A stretch of 64,000 bases of DNA from Flavobacteriales bacterium (GCA_021739695.1 JAIPBM010000013.1:42791-106790), one strand, 5' to 3'; positions 8,482 through 17,109 are shown, counted from the first letter of the stretch. Translations and numbers: made by a program. Notes: generated by a model not told the origin, from the letters alone.

Positions 8482-10482
8482 TTGACATCTCTACTGTCGG
8501 CTCTACTAGGTAATTATGTATTTAGTGTGCTAACGAGTGCTAAAAACGCGTCAAAATGGTTCGACATTTGTCCGGTTGGCTCCACGAAGTTCAAAGCCAA
8601 CCGGATTATCGAACCATTTTCGATAATCCGGTTTTTGATTTATATCACGGCATTAATTCCAACCTTAGCAGTCCCTGCTTTGGCCGTTAAACCCCATACT
8701 ACTGAGAACACCATTGCCGTTCTCCCATTCGTGAACATGAGTTCGGATGCGGAGAATGAGTACTTCAGCGATGGGATCACGGAAGAAATTATCAATGCTT
8801 TGGCCAAGATCGGTGGGCTCAAGGTCACATCTCGAACGTCTGCGTTCTATTTCAAAGGCAAGAATATTCCCATTACGGAAATAGGAAAGCAACTGAATGT
8901 TTCTACGGTTTTGGAGGGGAGCGTTCGGTTGGCGGGGAATTCCATGCGCATTACCGCGCAGTTGATTGATGCGGCCGAGGATTTCCACTTTTGGTCGGAG
9001 ACCTGGGACAGGAAACTTGACAACATCTTTGAGGTTCAGGATGAGATAAGTCTGCTGATCGCTGATCGCTTGCGCGAGCATTTCGGGCACTTCGAAATTC
9101 AGGAACATCTGGTGGAAAAGAAGACCGAAAGTTTGGATGCGTACACGCTCTTTCTGAAGGGACGCCATCATTTCAACAAGTGGAATCCAGAGGATGTAAA
9201 GCAATCGATGGCGTTCTATGAGCAGGCTTTGGCCATAGATCCCAATCACACAGAAGCGATGGTCGGTTTGGCCGATGCGTATAGCTTCTTGGCCACCATT
9301 GCGGTCATCTCTTACGAAGAAGGTTGGGGGAAATGCGCGCAGCTGACGCATCAGGCGCTTGCCATCAATAGCGAGCTTCCAGCGGCCTATTACCAACTCG
9401 CCAATCTGGCGTTTTTCGCGAGATGCAACTTTCGCGAAGCATTTGAACATGCTTCTAAGGCGATAGAACTGAACCCGAACCATGTGGAATCGCAGCAGTT
9501 TATGGCCTTTCTCTACATTTTGGCAGGGAAGAAAGAACTAGCGGTCAAGCACCTGAAAATGGCGCTGACCATCGATCCGCTCTCTCAGGAAACGCAGTTC
9601 TACAGCGGCTACATCGATTATATGTTGGAGGATTATTCCAGTTCGCTGAAGCAGTTGGATGCGTGTTTGGAGGTCAATCCGATGAACATTCCCGTTCACG
9701 CGGTTAAAACCCAGTGCTTGCTCAAATTGGGGAGATACGATGAGGTGTTGAACTACTTCGATGCACTGCCTTCCGCGATTGTGATCTTGGCGGAGAAGAC
9801 AGGTTCGATGGCCTTGGCGTATGCCATGAAAGGAGATGAGGCGAAAGCGGCTGAGTATTTTGATATGCTGAGCGAACAGGCGAAAGGAGAGAACGGCTTT
9901 ACGGCAGACGCCTACCTCTTTCAGTTTTATGCCGCAAGCCATCAGTCCGATAAGGCATTCGATTGGGTTGCAACAGCCATCAAGAGCGGTTCTCCGCTTT
10001 TGCTTTTGCGCTATTCCGATCCGCTGATCAATCCGATAAAAGACGACCCGCGCTACGAGCACTTTCACAAGCAATTGTTCCCAGAGGAGCTGTTTGTAGA
10101 AGCGCCAGAAACGGTGACGAAAAAGAAAGCCTTGCTTGATGCAGAAGCTGCGGCCATGTACAAAGCGCGATTGCTGGAGCTAATCGAAACGAAACAACCG
10201 CACCTTGATCCCGACCTTTCCTTGCGCTCCTTGGCGAAGCAAGTGGACATTCATCCGAACCAGCTTTCGTGGTTATTGAATGATGGTTTTGGAAAGAACT
10301 TCAATGAGTTCATCAATCAGTATCGCGTGTTGGCATTCAAACGTTTTGCGCTTGATCCTGCCAATGAGAACATAACGGTGATGGCACTTGCATACGACAG
10401 TGGTTTCAATTCGAAGACGGTGTTCAATACCTATTTTAAGAAGGAAACGGGTATCACTCCGAAGGAGTTTCTGAAAGGATAG
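8482..10482 (+). CDS. TolB-like / TPR / AraC-family regulator, copy 1
   Basis: A fusion of three parts. A TolB-like N-terminal domain (from about residue 77: TIAVLPFVNMSSDAENEYFSDG to FGHFEI near 210, seen in pieces) is of the kind linked to adenylate-cyclase-like and TPR regulators. A TPR array of about 300 residues follows. A C-terminal AraC-type DNA-binding domain (about 555-666) has two helix-turn-helix units (LRSLAKQVDIHPNQLSWLL and VMALAYDSGFNSKTVFNTYF). The longest frame begins at a TTG at 8482, but its first ~65 codons run through a palindromic repeat and lack homology to the paralogue. An in-frame TTG at 8680 is a more believable start. The next gene starts 3 bases after its stop, so the two are coupled. 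The TPR core is the likely sensor; its ligand is unknown. Confidence 0.8.
   Translation: MTSLLSALLGNYVFSVLTSAKNASKWFDICPVGSTKFKANRIIEPFSIIRFLIYITALIPTLAVPALAVKPHTTENTIAVLPFVNMSSDAENEYFSDGITEEIINALAKIGGLKVTSRTSAFYFKGKNIPITEIGKQLNVSTVLEGSVRLAGNSMRITAQLIDAAEDFHFWSETWDRKLDNIFEVQDEISLLIADRLREHFGHFEIQEHLVEKKTESLDAYTLFLKGRHHFNKWNPEDVKQSMAFYEQALAIDPNHTEAMVGLADAYSFLATIAVISYEEGWGKCAQLTHQALAINSELPAAYYQLANLAFFARCNFREAFEHASKAIELNPNHVESQQFMAFLYILAGKKELAVKHLKMALTIDPLSQETQFYSGYIDYMLEDYSSSLKQLDACLEVNPMNIPVHAVKTQCLLKLGRYDEVLNYFDALPSAIVILAEKTGSMALAYAMKGDEAKAAEYFDMLSEQAKGENGFTADAYLFQFYAASHQSDKAFDWVATAIKSGSPLLLLRYSDPLINPIKDDPRYEHFHKQLFPEELFVEAPETVTKKKALLDAEAAAMYKARLLELIETKQPHLDPDLSLRSLAKQVDIHPNQLSWLLNDGFGKNFNEFINQYRVLAFKRFALDPANENITVMALAYDSGFNSKTVFNTYFKKETGITPKEFLKG
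8558..8636 (+). repeat. Dispersed palindromic repeat, full copy 1 (alternative hairpins)
   Basis: Arms GGTTCGA (8558-8564)/TCGAACC (8609-8615) and CCGGTTGGCT (8572-8581)/AGCCAACCGG (8595-8604) form one nested hairpin. A second hairpin uses CCGGATTATCG (8601-8611) and CGATAATCCGG (8621-8631) followed by TTTTT (8632-8636), which looks like an intrinsic terminator. The two structures share 8601-8615 and exclude each other, as in attenuators. Nearly the same sequence recurs at 17032-17109 and its left 28 bases recur exactly at 47394-47421. It lies just upstream of the conserved part of the first regulator gene. Confidence 0.75.
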
Positions 10483-10485
10483 CGC

Positions 10486-12318
10486 GTGGAAAGCCTTTCA
10501 CATATCGCCCGAAAATCAATTGCCGTTCTCCCGTTTGTGAATATGAGCGCGAGTGAGGAGAACGAATACTTCAGCGATGGAATCACGGAAGAGATCATCA
10601 ATGCCTTGGCCAAGATCGCTGAGCTCAAGGTCACTTCCCGAACGTCTGCGTTTCACTTCAAAGGCAAGAATATTCCTGTTCGAGAGATCGGGAAGCAACT
10701 GAATGTATCCACAATCCTAGAAGGCAGCGTTCGCCTGTCGGGCAATGCCATGCGCATTACCGCGCAGTTGATTGACGCTGAAGAAGACTTCCACTTCTGG
10801 TCGGAGACCTGGGACAGGAAGCTGGACAACATCTTTGAGGTGCAGGACGAGATAAGTCTGTTGATCGCTGATCGCTTGCGCGAGCACTTCGGACACTTTG
10901 AAATAGAAGAAATTCGAGACGTAAAAAGCGGTAATGTCAGCGCATACGAGTTGTATCTGAAAAGCAAATTCAACTTTTACAAGTTTCAGAAGGATGACAT
11001 CCTTTTGGCGATCGGTCAAATTGAGGAGGCCATAGAAAAGGACGCTTCCTGCCCTTTTTATCATGCATCTAAAGCCATCTATTACGGGTATTTAGGACTG
11101 ATAAACGCCATTCCCAGCGAGGAGGCTTTTACTGTCTCGAAGGCTGCTGCGGAAAAGGCAATCCAACTTGATCCAACCGACCCTGAGGCCAATTACTCCA
11201 TTGGAATGGTCGGTTATTTTTTCGAGAAAGATCTGGACATCGCTCAGATCTATGGTGATCTGGCATTAAAGTATCGTCCGAATTACGTCAATGCGCTATT
11301 GGGACGTTCGGTCATTGATGTTCTGACCGACAATCCAGAAAGGGCTCTTGCGCGAGTAAAAAAAGCCATCGAACTGGACCCGCTTTCGCCCGCTAACATA
11401 TATTATCATGCCGCTGCGTTGCTTCGGATTGGGAGATATAAAGAGGCGTTGGTGGTGGCGAATGGCATGCTGGAAGCAATTCCTCATCATACGAACGGCT
11501 ATTGTTTGAAGGGTACCATCCTCACCCGTCTGGGGAAATACGATGAGGCCATTGAGCATTATAAAGCCGTGCCAGTAGCCACCGATACAACTGAAGTCTA
11601 CAACGCTGGAATTGGCATCGCCCATGCCACCAAAGGAGAATTCTCAAAAGCCAGGGAGTACTTGGAGAAGGTGGAAAATGAACCTCAGAATTTTCATTTG
11701 GCATCCGAGGAGAATGCGGTGGTCATCATCAATATATACTTAGGGAATTTTGACCTTGCGTTTAATGAAATTGAGAAAGACATCAAGGCAAACAAGTACT
11801 ATCTGAATTTCTATAAAGAGAACCCTGCGTTCAAGCTTTTATCGGAAGATCCTAGATATCCGATCTTCGATACGATATTTAAAACCAAAGGGACCAAAAA
11901 CGAACAGCCAACTGGTTCTGATCTTTTGTCTGACCTGAGTAATGAAACGGTTGCGAAAAAGAAAGCACCGCTTGATGAAGGAGCGGTGACTTCGAGCAAG
12001 ACGCGGTTGCTAGCACTCATCGAGAAGGAAGAACCGTATCTCAACCCAGACCTTTCGTTGCGCTCCTTGGCCACTCAAGTGGACATCAATCCGAACCAGC
12101 TTTCGTGGTTGCTCAATGAGCATGTTGGTAAGAACTTCAACGAATTCATCAATCATTATCGTATTGAAGCATTCAAGAAATTGGCATCGGATCCTGTGAA
12201 CAGCAATCTCACCGTGATGGCGCTGGCGTATGATAGTGGTTTCAATTCCAAAACGGTGTTCAACACGTATTTCAAGAAGGAAACAGGTCTTACACCTAAG
12301 GAGTTTCTTAGAGGGTAA
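10486..12318 (+). CDS. TolB-like / TPR / AraC-family regulator, copy 2
   Basis: Tandem paralogue of the preceding gene, starting at GTG 3 bases after its stop. The TolB-like domain occupies about residues 9-150 (SIAVLPFVNMSASEENEY), TPR repeats about 155-465, and the AraC-type domain about 500-610 (LRSLATQVDINPNQLSWLL, VMALAYDSGFNSKTVFNTYF). The first ~390 bases (10519-10909) and last ~370 bases (11950-12318) are very similar in nucleotide sequence to copy 1, with identical runs over 20 bases. The TPR core is essentially unrelated apart from being TPR. It has no signal peptide or membrane helix, so it is probably cytosolic. A strong hairpin terminator follows. The pair may regulate the adjacent TonB receptor or dehydrogenase promoters; that is inference from position. 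Confidence 0.85.
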   Translation: MESLSHIARKSIAVLPFVNMSASEENEYFSDGITEEIINALAKIAELKVTSRTSAFHFKGKNIPVREIGKQLNVSTILEGSVRLSGNAMRITAQLIDAEEDFHFWSETWDRKLDNIFEVQDEISLLIADRLREHFGHFEIEEIRDVKSGNVSAYELYLKSKFNFYKFQKDDILLAIGQIEEAIEKDASCPFYHASKAIYYGYLGLINAIPSEEAFTVSKAAAEKAIQLDPTDPEANYSIGMVGYFFEKDLDIAQIYGDLALKYRPNYVNALLGRSVIDVLTDNPERALARVKKAIELDPLSPANIYYHAAALLRIGRYKEALVVANGMLEAIPHHTNGYCLKGTILTRLGKYDEAIEHYKAVPVATDTTEVYNAGIGIAHATKGEFSKAREYLEKVENEPQNFHLASEENAVVIINIYLGNFDLAFNEIEKDIKANKYYLNFYKENPAFKLLSEDPRYPIFDTIFKTKGTKNEQPTGSDLLSDLSNETVAKKKAPLDEGAVTSSKTRLLALIEKEEPYLNPDLSLRSLATQVDINPNQLSWLLNEHVGKNFNEFINHYRIEAFKKLASDPVNSNLTVMALAYDSGFNSKTVFNTYFKKETGLTPKEFLRG

Positions 12319-12325
12319 ATTAGGA

Positions 12326-12360
12326 AAGACCATCAAGGTTTCGAGAACCTTGATGGTCTT
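12326..12360. terminator. Bidirectional hairpin terminator between converging genes
   Basis: A 15-bp perfect stem AAGACCATCAAGGTT (12326-12340) / complement (12346-12360) with a 5-base loop TCGAG. A-rich and T-rich flanks allow it to serve both the regulator gene (+) and the receptor gene (-), whose ends face each other here. Confidence 0.8.
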
Positions 12361-12365
12361 CCATC

Positions 12366-14735
12366 CTAAAAATTGATGCGATACAGCAGCATCGGAAACA
12401 GCCCCAATTGGTTCACATCCACCAGCGTGTTTTTCTTGGCATCGTAGGCCTTATTCAACGGGTTTTTCTTGTTCGTCACGTTCTGAATATCAAAGGCCAA
12501 TTCCTGCGTGACCTTCCTTCCAATGCGCTTGTATCCAACACGGATATCCAATCTGTAATACGGCTTGAATTGTTCAGAGAATGCAAGATCGTTGCGATAA
12601 ACCGCTTTGCCCTCCAAAGCTGATGCATCCTCATCTATTGGAGTGTAGCGCGAACCGCCAGCAAGGGTAAACTTGACATCAAACAGCAGGTAATTGCTGG
12701 TTTTGTGTTCTCTGTTCTTAAATAGTTGGAGTTCGTATCCGCCCAGCGCGTTGAGCACATAATTGCCGTTGAAAGCCGTGTTGCGGGTAATGCCATCGCT
12801 TGCTCTGTACTTCGAGTCATAGAGCGAACCAGTCAGCAACCAGTAGTAGCCTTTGGTCAGAAACTTCTCGAATGTGAGTTCCAGTCCGTAGTTATTTCCT
12901 GTTCCCTTGTTGGTCATCTTTTCGGGTTCATCCGTATTGAACCCGCCAAAATTGAGGGCAGAATAGGAGCTGCTGTCTGCATCCACAATGGCGTTGTAGA
13001 TATGCTGATAGTAGGTTTCGGCTTTAAAACGCATGTTGTTCGGCAACGACCAATCGTAGCCCAAAACGAAGTGTTGACTTCGGACGAAATCCACGTTCTT
13101 GTTTGGTGTTGTCTTGTTTCCGAGCGCATCTTCATCCACGTTGAAATACACAGCCATCGGTGCCATCTGGCTGTGCAGACCGTAACCCATAGAGAGGCTG
13201 TGCTTCTCGGCCACTTTCCAGGCCAATCCCCAGCGTGGCTCAACCGCATACGAATTATTGATGGTGAGGTATTGTCCGTGCAATCCCGTATTCATCGTCC
13301 ATTTGTCGTTCCATTTCCACTGCCATTGCATGTACGGTTCGATGAGGCCCGTTACTCCTTCAAAATCGGTGAGCGTGACGTACCTATCCCATTGATTGTT
13401 GTAGGCGCTATCCTTCATGATGGTGTAGAAAGCACTTCCGCGCACACCCACTTTCACGCTGTGTTTGGCGTTGAATTTCTTCTTGTAGAAGAAGGCGCCC
13501 TGAAAGCGATGGTTTTGGAAATCGCTTCGGTACCAATCGTGGATACCGCGCTCTGCATCCAAACTATCGACCACGTTTCGGTTAACGATGGAGCTGGCAG
13601 CCAAGGTGAACTTGGTGTAGGCGTTTTTGGGGAGAATGTAGGTATGCGTCAAGCCGACCACGCCCAGCATGTTTCGGTTGCGCACATCGCTATCGCCTCT
13701 TCCGTAAAGGTTGTAGTTGGATGTGTCTTTTTCCTCGCTTGCCAAGAGGTTGATGCTGCTGATGCCGCCCATTCCGAACAACTCAAAGATGCCCGCTTTC
13801 TTGGTCGGGAAACGCACCTTAAAACTCAAATCCTGATACTCTGGAATAGCAGAACCCGTTCCGAAATCAACTCCCATCAGTCCTAAGAGACCAAGGGTTG
13901 AATAACGGTAGTTGATGAGGTAGGAAGAGCCCTGCTTTTTGGAGAATGGGCCTTCGGCACCGAGTTCCAGACCGTTAAATCCCAATTGCCCCAAAAACTG
14001 ATGTTTTTCATTGTTTCCCGAACGGAGTTTCAGGTCAAAGACACCCGAAACCGCGTTGCCATATTCAGAAGGAAAGGCCGAGGTCATGAAATCGGAATTG
14101 GCCAATACATTGCCGTTGAGCATACTCACAGGCCCACCTGTTGCTCCCATGTTTCCAAAATGATTGGGGTTGGGAACATCCACTCCGTCTAATCGCCACA
14201 GCAATCCCAACGGGGAATTTCCTCGGATGACAATATCGTTCTGCGCGTCATTCGCGCTTCGGATACCTGCAAAATTGCTGGCCATTCGCGACACATCCTG
14301 ACGCGCACCTGCAAAGCGGTCGGCCTCTTCGGTAGAGAACACACGGGCCGAAACGGTGGTCATTGTATTCATCGGTTTTTCCTTTTCGCGACTGGCACTC
14401 ACCACCACTTCGCCTTTCTGCATTACCTGTTCTTCCAGTTCAATATTCAGCACCAGTTCTTTTCCGCTGGTGAGGACAAGTCCAGAAAGAACAGCTGGGT
14501 TGTAACCGAGATAGGTCACTTTAATATCGCAGCGGCCAACCGCCACATTTTCAAGTTTGAACTTGCCATCAAGATCTGTGGAAGCACCGACTATCGGGTC
14601 TGAATCGAGGAGGATGACGGTAGCACCGATCAATGGGACTTTGCTTTCAACATCCGTAATGGTCCCGCGAATGGTTTCGGTTTGTGCGAAGACTGTGCTA
14701 CTGGCAAGAATGAATAAATAGGTTAGACGTTTCAT
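12366..14735 (-). CDS. TonB-dependent receptor with N-terminal carboxypeptidase-regulatory-like domain
   Basis: 789 aa. The signal peptide (MKRLTYLFILASSTVFAQ) is followed by a carboxypeptidase-regulatory-like beta-sandwich (about 22-110: TIRGTITDVESKVPLIGATV). A plug domain (about 115-245) carries IVIRGNSPLGLLWRLDGVDV and NAVSGVFDLKLRSG. A long beta-barrel ends in NQLGLFPMLLYRINF with the expected terminal aromatic. It imports a substrate across the outer membrane with energy from TonB. No SusD-like partner is adjacent, so it is not a SusCD pair. The nearest partners are the two AraC-type regulators (converging) and the dehydrogenase/hydrolase operon (diverging), with which it shares an intergenic region containing repeated TTCCGAA boxes. 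Substrate unknown. Confidence 0.9.
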   Translation of the reverse strand: MKRLTYLFILASSTVFAQTETIRGTITDVESKVPLIGATVILLDSDPIVGASTDLDGKFKLENVAVGRCDIKVTYLGYNPAVLSGLVLTSGKELVLNIELEEQVMQKGEVVVSASREKEKPMNTMTTVSARVFSTEEADRFAGARQDVSRMASNFAGIRSANDAQNDIVIRGNSPLGLLWRLDGVDVPNPNHFGNMGATGGPVSMLNGNVLANSDFMTSAFPSEYGNAVSGVFDLKLRSGNNEKHQFLGQLGFNGLELGAEGPFSKKQGSSYLINYRYSTLGLLGLMGVDFGTGSAIPEYQDLSFKVRFPTKKAGIFELFGMGGISSINLLASEEKDTSNYNLYGRGDSDVRNRNMLGVVGLTHTYILPKNAYTKFTLAASSIVNRNVVDSLDAERGIHDWYRSDFQNHRFQGAFFYKKKFNAKHSVKVGVRGSAFYTIMKDSAYNNQWDRYVTLTDFEGVTGLIEPYMQWQWKWNDKWTMNTGLHGQYLTINNSYAVEPRWGLAWKVAEKHSLSMGYGLHSQMAPMAVYFNVDEDALGNKTTPNKNVDFVRSQHFVLGYDWSLPNNMRFKAETYYQHIYNAIVDADSSSYSALNFGGFNTDEPEKMTNKGTGNNYGLELTFEKFLTKGYYWLLTGSLYDSKYRASDGITRNTAFNGNYVLNALGGYELQLFKNREHKTSNYLLFDVKFTLAGGSRYTPIDEDASALEGKAVYRNDLAFSEQFKPYYRLDIRVGYKRIGRKVTQELAFDIQNVTNKKNPLNKAYDAKKNTLVDVNQLGLFPMLLYRINF

Positions 14736-14812
14736 GGTTTGATTTTTAAGGGTTTGATGCAGTTGTTTTTTTAATTCGACTGCAAATCTGGGGAGGTCGA
14801 TCTGCTTAAAAG

Positions 14813-14873
14813 TTCCGAATTACCCTTTGTGGTTCGGATATGTAATTCCGAACCAACACTTGGGATTCCGAAC
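14813..14873. promoter_or_regulatory. Array of four TTCCGAA-type boxes in a divergent promoter region
   Basis: Core TCCGAA occurs at 14814-14819, 14847-14852 and 14867-14872, and in reverse (TTCGGA) at 14833-14838. The second and third form an exact 8-bp inverted repeat, GGTTCGGA (14831-14838) and TCCGAACC (14847-14854), with 8 bases between. Spacings of 19, 14 and 20 bases are typical of cooperative binding sites. The array lies between the start of the TonB receptor (-) and the dehydrogenase (+), so it could control both. The bound regulator is unknown; the neighbouring AraC-type proteins are candidates. Confidence 0.5.
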
Positions 14874-14934
14874 GTCTGCGGAATATGCCGCCAGCACCTT
14901 TGTCCTCGTAATCAAAACCAAAAACACATACATC

Positions 14935-15912
14935 ATGAAAGCAATTATCACAACGGGCTACGGCTCACCAGAAATCTTTAAAATGGATAACGTGGCCAAA
15001 CCAACAGCAAAGCCAAATGAACTCTTGATCAAAATTCACGCGTCTTCTGTAACGAAAGCAGACACCATGATGCGTACTGGGAAACCTTACATCGGGCGTT
15101 TGATGCTCGGCCTCATGAAACCGAAAAACCCGATCTGGGGAACAGGTTTTGCAGGCGTAATAGAGGCAGTCGGTTCGGAAGTCACCCAATTCAAAGTGGG
15201 CGATAAGGTATTCGGAGAAAACATCGAAACCTTCGGAACCTATGCCGAATACGTAACGGTTGCTGAAGATGGAATTGTGGCACATCTTCCCGAAAACTTA
15301 CCTTTTGAAGAGGCGGCAGGTATGGGCGATGGCGGCATCACTTCACTCAATTTTCTGTGCAACTTGGGAAATGTAAAACCAGGAGATAAAGTGCTTATCA
15401 ATGGCGCTTCGGGCGCTTTGGGAACGGCAGCGGTTCAAATTGCAAAGCATTTTGGCGCGGAGGTAACAGGCGTTTGTAGCACGCAGAATGTTTCGCTTGT
15501 GTGGGAGTTGGGTGCCGACCACGTCATCGACTACACCAAAGAGGATTTCACCGAAAACAAGAACAGTTACGACCTAATTTATGATACGGTGGGCATGCGC
15601 GCATTCTCCGAATGTTGTGACACATTGAAAGAAAACGGTGTCTATGCATCTCCCGTTCTAGGAATGCCATTGTTAGGTCACATGTTGGCGAGTTCCATAA
15701 TCGGAACGAAGAGAGCCAAGTTCTCTGCCACGGGTGCTTTACCTCACAAAGAGATCAAGCGCTTGTTGGCTCTGCTGATTGACATCATCGAGGCAGGTCA
15801 TTTAAAAGGAATTGTGGACCGCAGTTATCCATTGGATAAAGTGGTGGATGCCCACGAATACATTGACAAAGGCCACAAAAGAGGAAACGTAGTTTTGAAA
15901 CCTGAGGCTTAA
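14935..15912 (+). CDS. NAD(P)-dependent alcohol dehydrogenase / quinone reductase (MDR family)
   Basis: Medium-chain dehydrogenase/reductase of 325 aa. The N-terminal GroES-like domain (MKAIITTGYGSPEIFKMDNV, GTGFAGVIEAVG, FKVGDKVFGE) is followed by a Rossmann nucleotide-binding domain (LINGASGALGTAAVQIAKHF, ~residues 151-170), DHVIDYTKEDFTE and DLIYDTVGM. The structural-zinc cysteine cluster of classic alcohol dehydrogenases is missing, so it resembles the zinc-independent quinone oxidoreductase branch. I chose the ATG at 14935 because the frame upstream (from 14827) runs through the operator boxes and does not look like protein, while MKAIITTGYGSPE is the usual family start. It probably heads an operon with the next two genes. 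Substrate not determined. Confidence 0.88.
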   Translation: MKAIITTGYGSPEIFKMDNVAKPTAKPNELLIKIHASSVTKADTMMRTGKPYIGRLMLGLMKPKNPIWGTGFAGVIEAVGSEVTQFKVGDKVFGENIETFGTYAEYVTVAEDGIVAHLPENLPFEEAAGMGDGGITSLNFLCNLGNVKPGDKVLINGASGALGTAAVQIAKHFGAEVTGVCSTQNVSLVWELGADHVIDYTKEDFTENKNSYDLIYDTVGMRAFSECCDTLKENGVYASPVLGMPLLGHMLASSIIGTKRAKFSATGALPHKEIKRLLALLIDIIEAGHLKGIVDRSYPLDKVVDAHEYIDKGHKRGNVVLKPEA

Positions 15913-15931
15913 CCCATTAACACAACAACAA

Positions 15932-16102
15932 ATGGAAAAGAAAGAAACGAAATACATAGGAGCAGGCATAGCCCTCGGAACGGCCATTGGTGCAGCAATG
16001 GGAGTGGTCTTTGACAATATTGCGCTGGGAGTTTCAATGGGCACGGCCATTGGAGCTGCGTTCGGATACGCCATTCAGGAAAAGAAGAATAAGAAATCAT
16101 GA
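15932..16102 (+). CDS. Small glycine-zipper membrane protein
   Basis: A 56-codon frame starting MEKKETKYIGAGIALG and ending QEKKNKKS. Two hydrophobic segments (about 9-26 and 30-48) are rich in Gly and Ala with GxxxG-like spacing (GAGIALGTAIGAAMG, GVSMGTAIGAAFG), typical of small glycine-zipper proteins. The termini are lysine-rich, suggesting both ends face the cytosol. Its stop overlaps the start of the next gene (ATGA), so it is embedded in the operon. Function unknown. Confidence 0.7.
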   Translation: MEKKETKYIGAGIALGTAIGAAMGVVFDNIALGVSMGTAIGAAFGYAIQEKKNKKS

Positions 16103-16974
16103 AAAACACATTAGAACCCAGCTGGCTTAATAGACCGCAATATCCATTCGATAATCGATACATACAGCTTAATGCTGGAAAGATGCATTATATAGACGAA
16201 GGAGAAGGAGATGCCATTCTTTTCGTGCATGGCACACCGGCTTGGTCTTTCCTTTATCGAGAACATATTCGGTCATTATCAACGAACTACAGATGCATTG
16301 CCATTGATCATATTGGTTTTGGGTTGTCGGAAAAACCTGATGATTTTGATGGAACGCCACAGTCTCATTCACAAAATCTAACGGAGTTCATCGAAAAGCT
16401 GGATTTGAAGAATATTACACTCGTTGTGCATGATTTTGGTGGACCGATTGGTCTTTCTTCCGCAATTAAGCATCATCACAGAATCAAGCAACTGATTATG
16501 TTCAACACTTGGCTTTGGGAAACGAAAAACAATCCAGAAGCGCAAAAGGTGGATAAAATATTGAATAGTGCAATCGGCAAATTCCTTTATCTCCGATTGA
16601 ATTTATCGCCAAAGTTGTTGCTGAAACAAGGGTTTTCGGATAAGAACAAGCTCACGAAGAAAATTCATAATCAGTACATCAAACCGTTCCCAGATAAGAC
16701 CTCGCGGGTTTCTCTCTTAAACCTTGGAAAGTCATTGGTTGGTTCGTCAGATTGGTATCAAGAACAGTGGGAGAAGTTGGATGCCTTAGCTGACAAACCG
16801 TGGCTTATCCTCTGGGGAACAAAAGATGGTTTTATTACTCCACAGTATCTTCAGAAATGGAAGAAACGATTGCCAGCAGCAGTAGTGAAAGAATACGAGT
16901 GTGGTCACTTCGTACAAGAAGAAAAGCCCAGTGAAACGATTGAAGAGATCGACAGATTTATGAACCAAGCTTAA
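16099..16974 (+). CDS. Alpha/beta hydrolase, haloalkane-dehalogenase-like
   Basis: 291 aa alpha/beta-hydrolase fold. The oxyanion region is HGTPAWSFLYR (residues ~44-54), where the Trp is the position that helps bind halide in dehalogenases. The nucleophile elbow VVHDFGGPIGL carries Asp instead of Ser (residue ~113), as in haloalkane dehalogenases (VVHDWG type). The acid is likely in WGTKDGFITP (~235-244) and the base His in CGHFVQEEKP (~274-283). These features favour a dehalogenase-like or related Asp-nucleophile hydrolase over an esterase, but family members also act on other substrates. It overlaps the glycine-zipper gene by 4 bases and is the last gene of the operon. Confidence 0.82.
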   Translation: MKNTLEPSWLNRPQYPFDNRYIQLNAGKMHYIDEGEGDAILFVHGTPAWSFLYREHIRSLSTNYRCIAIDHIGFGLSEKPDDFDGTPQSHSQNLTEFIEKLDLKNITLVVHDFGGPIGLSSAIKHHHRIKQLIMFNTWLWETKNNPEAQKVDKILNSAIGKFLYLRLNLSPKLLLKQGFSDKNKLTKKIHNQYIKPFPDKTSRVSLLNLGKSLVGSSDWYQEQWEKLDALADKPWLILWGTKDGFITPQYLQKWKKRLPAAVVKEYECGHFVQEEKPSETIEEIDRFMNQA

Positions 16975-17031
16975 TTTAGTGTGGTTAAACCATTCCTTTT
17001 AGCTTGCAAATCAGTAAAAAATCATTCCAAC

Positions 17032-17109
17032 GGTTCGACATTTGTCCGGTTGGCTCCACCAAGTTCAAAGCCAACCGGATTATCGAACCACTTTTCGATA
17101 ATCAGGTTT
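17032..17109 (+). repeat. Dispersed palindromic repeat, full copy 2
   Basis: Nearly identical to the copy at 8558-8636. Nested arms are GGTTCGA (17032-17038)/TCGAACC (17083-17089) and CCGGTTGGCT (17046-17055)/AGCCAACCGG (17069-17078). The alternative hairpin, CCGGATTATCG (17075-17085) with CGATAATCAGG (17096-17106), has one mismatch and a weaker T-run than copy 1. It lies 57 bases after the hydrolase gene on the same strand. Confidence 0.75.

Noticed and set aside
8665..9483. 272-residue minus-strand open frame
   Set aside because: Shadow of the TolB/TPR/AraC gene, Arg-rich and without family features.
12726..13886. 386-residue plus-strand open frame
   Set aside because: It is entirely antisense to the TonB receptor, which has clear homology along its full length; the antisense product has no recognisable domain.
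14827..14934. N-terminal extension of the dehydrogenase
   Set aside because: These codons overlap the TTCCGAA operator boxes, and the family normally starts at MKAIITTGYG (14935).
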